NCBI GenBank assembly: GCA_958436995.1
Contig: CAUBMI010000046.1
Location: forward strand, 1 to 16,037
DNA: 16,037 nt
Reading direction: 5' to 3'
Origin: an uncultured Collinsella sp.
Lineage (GTDB): Bacteria > Actinomycetota > Coriobacteriia > Coriobacteriales > Coriobacteriaceae
Positions within the stretch are counted from its first letter, which is position 1. Every line of letters starts with the position of its first letter. The notes under the pieces are model-generated. The model saw only the letters and a program-made list of their open reading frames with translations, had not been told where the DNA came from and did not search any database. Shown piece by piece: positions 13,335 through 16,037 of the stretch. Both the position numbers and the translations under genes were made by a program.

Positions 13335-13757
13335 CTAACTCACCGTCTCCTCGCCAAAGCGATACAGCTCCTCGTTGACCTTTTGGAGGCTGCACCCGCG
13401 ATCGATGCAAAAGATGATAATCGCGTCACGGCGATCCTTGCAGTTGAGGACGCTCACCCCGGCAGCCGTCAGCGCACGGTTGGTCTCTTTGAGCGTCAGC
13501 GCCATCGCAAAGGCAATCTGCAGCACCTTATTGCGACTCGGGTGACGCGCACCAGTAAAGATCTGATAGCCAAAGGTCTCATTGAGATCGGCCATACGAA
13601 CCACGCGAGAGCGCTCCAAGCCCTTTTCCTGCATCAGCTGCTTCAGGTAGTCCGAAAGCGACGGGGCGGCAAAGTCGTGCTCCCTGATATAGCCATCGAT
13701 GTTCGGTGCATCGAGAAGCTCATTGAGCAACTCCTCAGTCAGCTTTTTATCGGGCAT
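13335..13757 (-). CDS. Xre-like helix-turn-helix protein
   Basis: The 140-residue protein has a helical domain at about 33-103 with the layout of Cro/C1-type HTH proteins: SLSDYLKQLMQEKGLERSRVVRMADLNETFGYQIFTG, then PSRNKVLQIAFAMALTLKETNRAL. The last part (108-135, RDAIIIFCIDRGCSLQKVNEEL) is helical and of unknown role. Shine-Dalgarno GGAGG lies 9 bases before the ATG. It is followed, 98 bases on, by the membrane-anchored kinase gene. The pairing of an Xre-like protein with a Hanks kinase suggests that it is a target or partner of the kinase, which is inference from position only. The HTH call is moderately firm. Confidence 0.75.
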   Translation of the reverse strand: MPDKKLTEELLNELLDAPNIDGYIREHDFAAPSLSDYLKQLMQEKGLERSRVVRMADLNETFGYQIFTGARHPSRNKVLQIAFAMALTLKETNRALTAAGVSVLNCKDRRDAIIIFCIDRGCSLQKVNEELYRFGEETVS

Positions 13758-13789
13758 ACGACTTCACCTCCCCCAGTGCATGCAACATG

Positions 13790-14233
13790 CTAGAAACCGC
13801 TTACGTCCGAACGCTCCCAGCTAGCAACCTGGTCGGGAGACACCGTACCCAGCGCCTCGAACTTCCAGGAGCCGCCCGCCTTCAGATGATTGGTGTTTGC
13901 AAGAGCCGTTCCAACCTGGTTGCCATCGGCATCATACAGAACATACTCAATCTGAATGTAGCTCTTTTCCTTGTCCGTGTTATTGGTCAGCGTGCCCGTG
14001 ATCTTATAGGCAAACTGACTGGAGGTGTCTTCAGCCTCGTCAGCAATGGTATACGGTTCTTGCGGTTCTTTTTGCTCCTCAGCCTGCTGTGTCGCCTCGG
14101 CAGGTTTTGCCGAATCGCTCGCAGACGAATCGGTTGAATTGCCACCCATAGAGCCCACGGCACCGACGATAACCAGCACCACGATGACGCCTAGGACAAT
14201 CTTGCCGATCGGCTTCTTTCCCTCTTTTGCCAT
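13790..14233 (-). CDS. Membrane-anchored FxLYD-domain protein
   Basis: The 147-residue protein has a basic N-terminus (MAKEGKKPIGK), one membrane helix (about 12-28), a Ser/Glu/Gln-rich linker (30-70) and an extracytoplasmic domain (about 72-140) with the FxLYD pattern: ITGTLTNNTDKEKSYIQIEYVLYDADGNQVGTALANTNHLKAGGSWKFEA in character, where the tyrosine-aspartate pair falls at 100-101. FxLYD domains are beta-sandwich modules of unknown binding function on bacterial surfaces. No lipobox Cys is present, so it is a signal-anchor protein. Its ribosome binding site GGAAGG is 7 bases upstream and is buried in a long stem (see the hairpin at 14241-14290). It precedes the Xre-like and kinase genes by 32 bases. 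Confidence 0.8.
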   Translation of the reverse strand: MAKEGKKPIGKIVLGVIVVLVIVGAVGSMGGNSTDSSASDSAKPAEATQQAEEQKEPQEPYTIADEAEDTSSQFAYKITGTLTNNTDKEKSYIQIEYVLYDADGNQVGTALANTNHLKAGGSWKFEALGTVSPDQVASWERSDVSGF

Positions 14234-14240
14234 TATTCAT

Positions 14241-14290
14241 CCTTCCTACGATCCGGCTACCGCGCCGGCACACAGCACATCGTAGAAAGG
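14241..14290 (-). promoter_or_regulatory. Long 5'UTR hairpin enclosing the ribosome binding site of the FxLYD gene
   Basis: On the minus-strand transcript CCTTTCTACGAT (14290-14279) pairs with ATCGTAGGAAGG (14252-14241), 11 of 12 positions. Inside it a second stem, CCGGC/GCCGG (14264-14268 with 14253-14257), closes a 6-base loop with a 10-base one-sided bulge. The Shine-Dalgarno GGAAGG is the outer end of the 3' arm, 7 bases before the ATG. This could repress translation until the stem is opened, or the DNA dyad could be an operator. Confidence 0.6.
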
Positions 14291-14397
14291 ATTGAACTTG
14301 AATTCATTAGCTGAGAGCTAAGGTTGCGGTAAACGGCCAATGCAGCTATCCAGACGCCGAGCAAACGCACTTTGCGTGACCGTCTGCTAGCAGCGCA
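14291..14397. other. Intergenic stretch with small palindromes between FxLYD and membrane-protein genes
   Basis: TTAGCT-GAG-AGCTAA (14307-14321) is a 6-bp hairpin, and CAGACG (14351-14356) with CGTCTG (14381-14386) encloses ACGCA-CTT-TGCGT (14365-14377). The nested structure lies right after the small membrane protein gene on the minus strand and may end or protect its transcript, though it has no clear T-run. No convincing promoter for the FxLYD gene is seen. Confidence 0.35.
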
Positions 14398-14721
14398 TCA
14401 ACCCACCGTGACGGATTCCCCGGTAAAGGTGCTCACAAGCAACAGGATAAAGAAAACTAAATAGCTGATGCTCAATAGGTAGGCGACGACTAAAAAGATA
14501 GTCCATCCAACATTGGTCTTACCATCGGCACGACGTTGCTCGCGAGAACGGCACAGCCAGACCGTCACGCCAATGGCCACAATCAGCAACACGAGTGCCG
14601 CTGCTGCCACCCCGGCAAGCGCAAACATCACGCCAATGCTCACAGCAATAACCGGGAGCAGTAGCAAGCCACACCCGCATCCACCCGGGCTATATACGGC
14701 AGACTGTCGGCGTCGTTCCAT
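14398..14721 (-). CDS. Small multi-helix membrane protein of unknown function
   Basis: The 107-residue protein has a basic N-terminus with a short GGCGCG motif (13-18), a hydrophobic hairpin at about 19-56 and another membrane helix at about 72-98, with the basic loop CRSREQRRADGK between them. I do not recognise a family. ATG at 14721 is used because GGAG (14727-14730) lies 5 bases before it; a GTG at 14727 would overlap the amidohydrolase stop in a GTGA arrangement. The Shine-Dalgarno lies inside the end of the amidohydrolase gene and only 2 bases separate the two frames, so translation is coupled. It may work with the amidohydrolase, but there is no sequence evidence for that. Confidence 0.75.
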   Translation of the reverse strand: MERRRQSAVYSPGGCGCGLLLLPVIAVSIGVMFALAGVAAAALVLLIVAIGVTVWLCRSREQRRADGKTNVGWTIFLVVAYLLSISYLVFFILLLVSTFTGESVTVG

Positions 14722-14723
14722 CG

Positions 14724-15911
14724 TCACTCCAAGCCAAGCAATCGTTTGTAGACATCGAGGCCCTTGAGTAGGATTTCCTCGTCGAAGAGCATGCTATCGG
14801 TATGCAGAGCGCTTGTGGCATAGGCTGGGCAGCCATCAGCGTCGATCGGGTTTTCTTGTCCCTCTGGCACGCCCGTGCCCAGCAAGAAAAACACGCCCGG
14901 CAGATGGCGCTGATAGAACGCGAAATCCTCGGCGATTAGCAGCGGCTCGTCCACAAGTTGCAGCTCGGACAAGGCAGGCGCAATGTGGGCGAACAGCTCG
15001 GGGTCGTTATCGACCGGCGGATAGCCCTCGGCAAAGTCGAGATCGTACGTACAGTCTGTTGCGGCGCAGGCCTCGTCCAACACGCGGCGCACGCCCTCGC
15101 GCGCACGGTCGAACATACCGTCCGTAAACACGCGCAAGCTGCCCGCGACATGGGCCTCCCCCGCCACCGCGTTGCAAACCGTACCGGCCTGCAGCAGGCC
15201 GAACTTGCCAATGCAGGGCTCGTCGGCACCCAATTCGTCCATGAGCTCACGCTCGGAAACCAAGAACTTGGCCGCTGCCAGCGCGGCATCATGCGATTCC
15301 TCGACTGGAACGCCGTAGGTCTTGGCGATATGGATGCTCGTGCCATGGATATGAATGTGCGTCTCGCTTGAGCGCGCCAGCAGCGGACCGGAACAGCTCG
15401 CCAACGTGCCGGCGGGCAAATCGGGCCATACGTGGAAGCCAAAGATGCGATCCGCCCCGTAGCGCTCGAATACGCCGCTCTCACACACCGTCTTGGCGCC
15501 ACCGGTCGTTTCCTCGGCCGGCTGAAACACAAAGAGCACGTTGCGCTTGATGGCACCCGGCTGCTCACGAATCGTGCGATCGACATAAGTCGCCGCCGCG
15601 AGCGCCATGGCCATGTGACCGTCGTGACCGCACGCATGCATCCTACCGGGATGCGTCGAGGCAAAGGCCGCGCCCGTTGCCTCCGCGATGGGCAGGGCGT
15701 CCATTTCGGCGCGAATCGCCGTGGCATGCGCGGCGCCCGTGCCGGCATCGAAGAAAGCGCAGACGCAGCTGCGACACGGATGGGTCACCTCGCAGGCGAG
15801 CGGCGCCAACACGCCCTCGATATAGGTGATAGTCTGCGGAAGATCGAAGTCGAGCTCCGGAATGCGGTGCAGGTCGCGACGATAACGACGGAGTTCTTGG
15901 AGCTCGGTCAT
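14724..15911 (-). CDS. M20-family metal-dependent amidohydrolase
   Basis: Members of this family (M20D; hippurate hydrolase, N-acyl-amino-acid and N-acetyl-diaminopimelate deacylases) hydrolyse N-acyl amino acids in the cytoplasm with a binuclear metal site. The 395-residue product shows RRDLHRIPEL (11-20), MHACGHDGHM (91-100) with Cys94 and His96, PAEETTGG (131-138) with the catalytic Glu pair, His160 in FGFHVWP, and His370 near the end. The dimerisation-domain segment reads HGTSIHIAKTYG rather than the usual GGHAA-PH, so the substrate cannot be guessed. ATG at 15911 is used because AAAGGA lies 6 bases upstream; ATG at 15926 has no ribosome site. It is the first gene of the minus-strand group. 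Confidence 0.88.
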   Translation of the reverse strand: MTELQELRRYRRDLHRIPELDFDLPQTITYIEGVLAPLACEVTHPCRSCVCAFFDAGTGAAHATAIRAEMDALPIAEATGAAFASTHPGRMHACGHDGHMAMALAAATYVDRTIREQPGAIKRNVLFVFQPAEETTGGAKTVCESGVFERYGADRIFGFHVWPDLPAGTLASCSGPLLARSSETHIHIHGTSIHIAKTYGVPVEESHDAALAAAKFLVSERELMDELGADEPCIGKFGLLQAGTVCNAVAGEAHVAGSLRVFTDGMFDRAREGVRRVLDEACAATDCTYDLDFAEGYPPVDNDPELFAHIAPALSELQLVDEPLLIAEDFAFYQRHLPGVFFLLGTGVPEGQENPIDADGCPAYATSALHTDSMLFDEEILLKGLDVYKRLLGLE

Positions 15912-16037
15912 AAAGGTTCCTTTCATAGGTGCGCGCCAGTTGTCATCTTATTGTGCCGCAAGATTGCCGCGCCCTTATTTCCAGCATATCCCTGCATTTT
16001 TTAAACGTTATATACGAATACTCTTGTTTGGTAAAGT
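15912..16037 (-). promoter_or_regulatory. Upstream region of the amidohydrolase gene
   Basis: The stretch is AT-rich toward the window edge (a T-run at 15997-16002, then AAACGTTATATACG) and must hold the amidohydrolase promoter on the minus strand. Several TATA-like hexamers occur but I cannot pick a supported -35/-10 pair. No gene is seen. Confidence 0.3.

Noticed and set aside
13778..13790. Small dyad GCATG-CAA-CATGC between the FxLYD and Xre-like genes
   Set aside because: Only 5 bp arms and overlapping a stop codon; no support for function.

Overview
The window is GC-rich bacterial DNA with dense, short-gapped operons. I infer a gut actinobacterium of the Coriobacteriia, most likely Collinsella. 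This rests on gene content and style: an LPxTG-anchored C69 dipeptidase, a PcsB-like secreted protein with a lysozyme-like end, a D-aspartate ligase/racemase pair, and GGGGACGTTCTT-type intergenic palindromes. It is a judgement from memory, not a database match. I see no rRNA, tRNA, CRISPR array, transposase or phage gene.

Layout. 20-1153 (-): ribonuclease D, divergent from 1252-2169 (+), a YegS/DAGK-type lipid kinase, followed by a 30-residue one-helix membrane protein (2179-2271) and a terminator. 2569-4512 (+): a secreted, wall-anchored C69 peptidase. 4592-8079 (+): a complete ECF transporter operon (S component, fused double ATPase, T component). It is preceded by a short leader ORF with three consecutive Trp codons (4700-4768) and a strong terminator (4805-4832), which is the layout of ribosome-mediated trp attenuation. 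8205-10292 (-): a D-aspartate ligase of the AslFm type followed by an aspartate racemase, together predicting a D-Asp peptidoglycan cross-bridge. 10293-10685: a 393-base intergenic region with three related dyads resembling MerR-type operators and a minus-strand terminator. 10686-11819 (+): a secreted coiled-coil protein with a lysozyme-like C-terminus. 11857-15911 (-): M20 amidohydrolase, a translationally coupled small membrane protein, then an FxLYD membrane protein, an Xre-like protein and a membrane-anchored Ser/Thr kinase.

How they fit together. The most coherent new story is the ECF cassette. The Trp-Trp-Trp leader and the TrpP-like S component point independently to tryptophan as substrate, and the leader can form mutually exclusive terminator and antiterminator folds. 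A second theme is the cell envelope: a wall-anchored dipeptidase, D-Asp bridge enzymes, a PcsB-like hydrolase and a transmembrane kinase. A third is RNA-level control: the FxLYD gene has its ribosome binding site buried in a long stem. None of the functional assignments has been tested here; all come from motif recognition and reading the sequence by eye.
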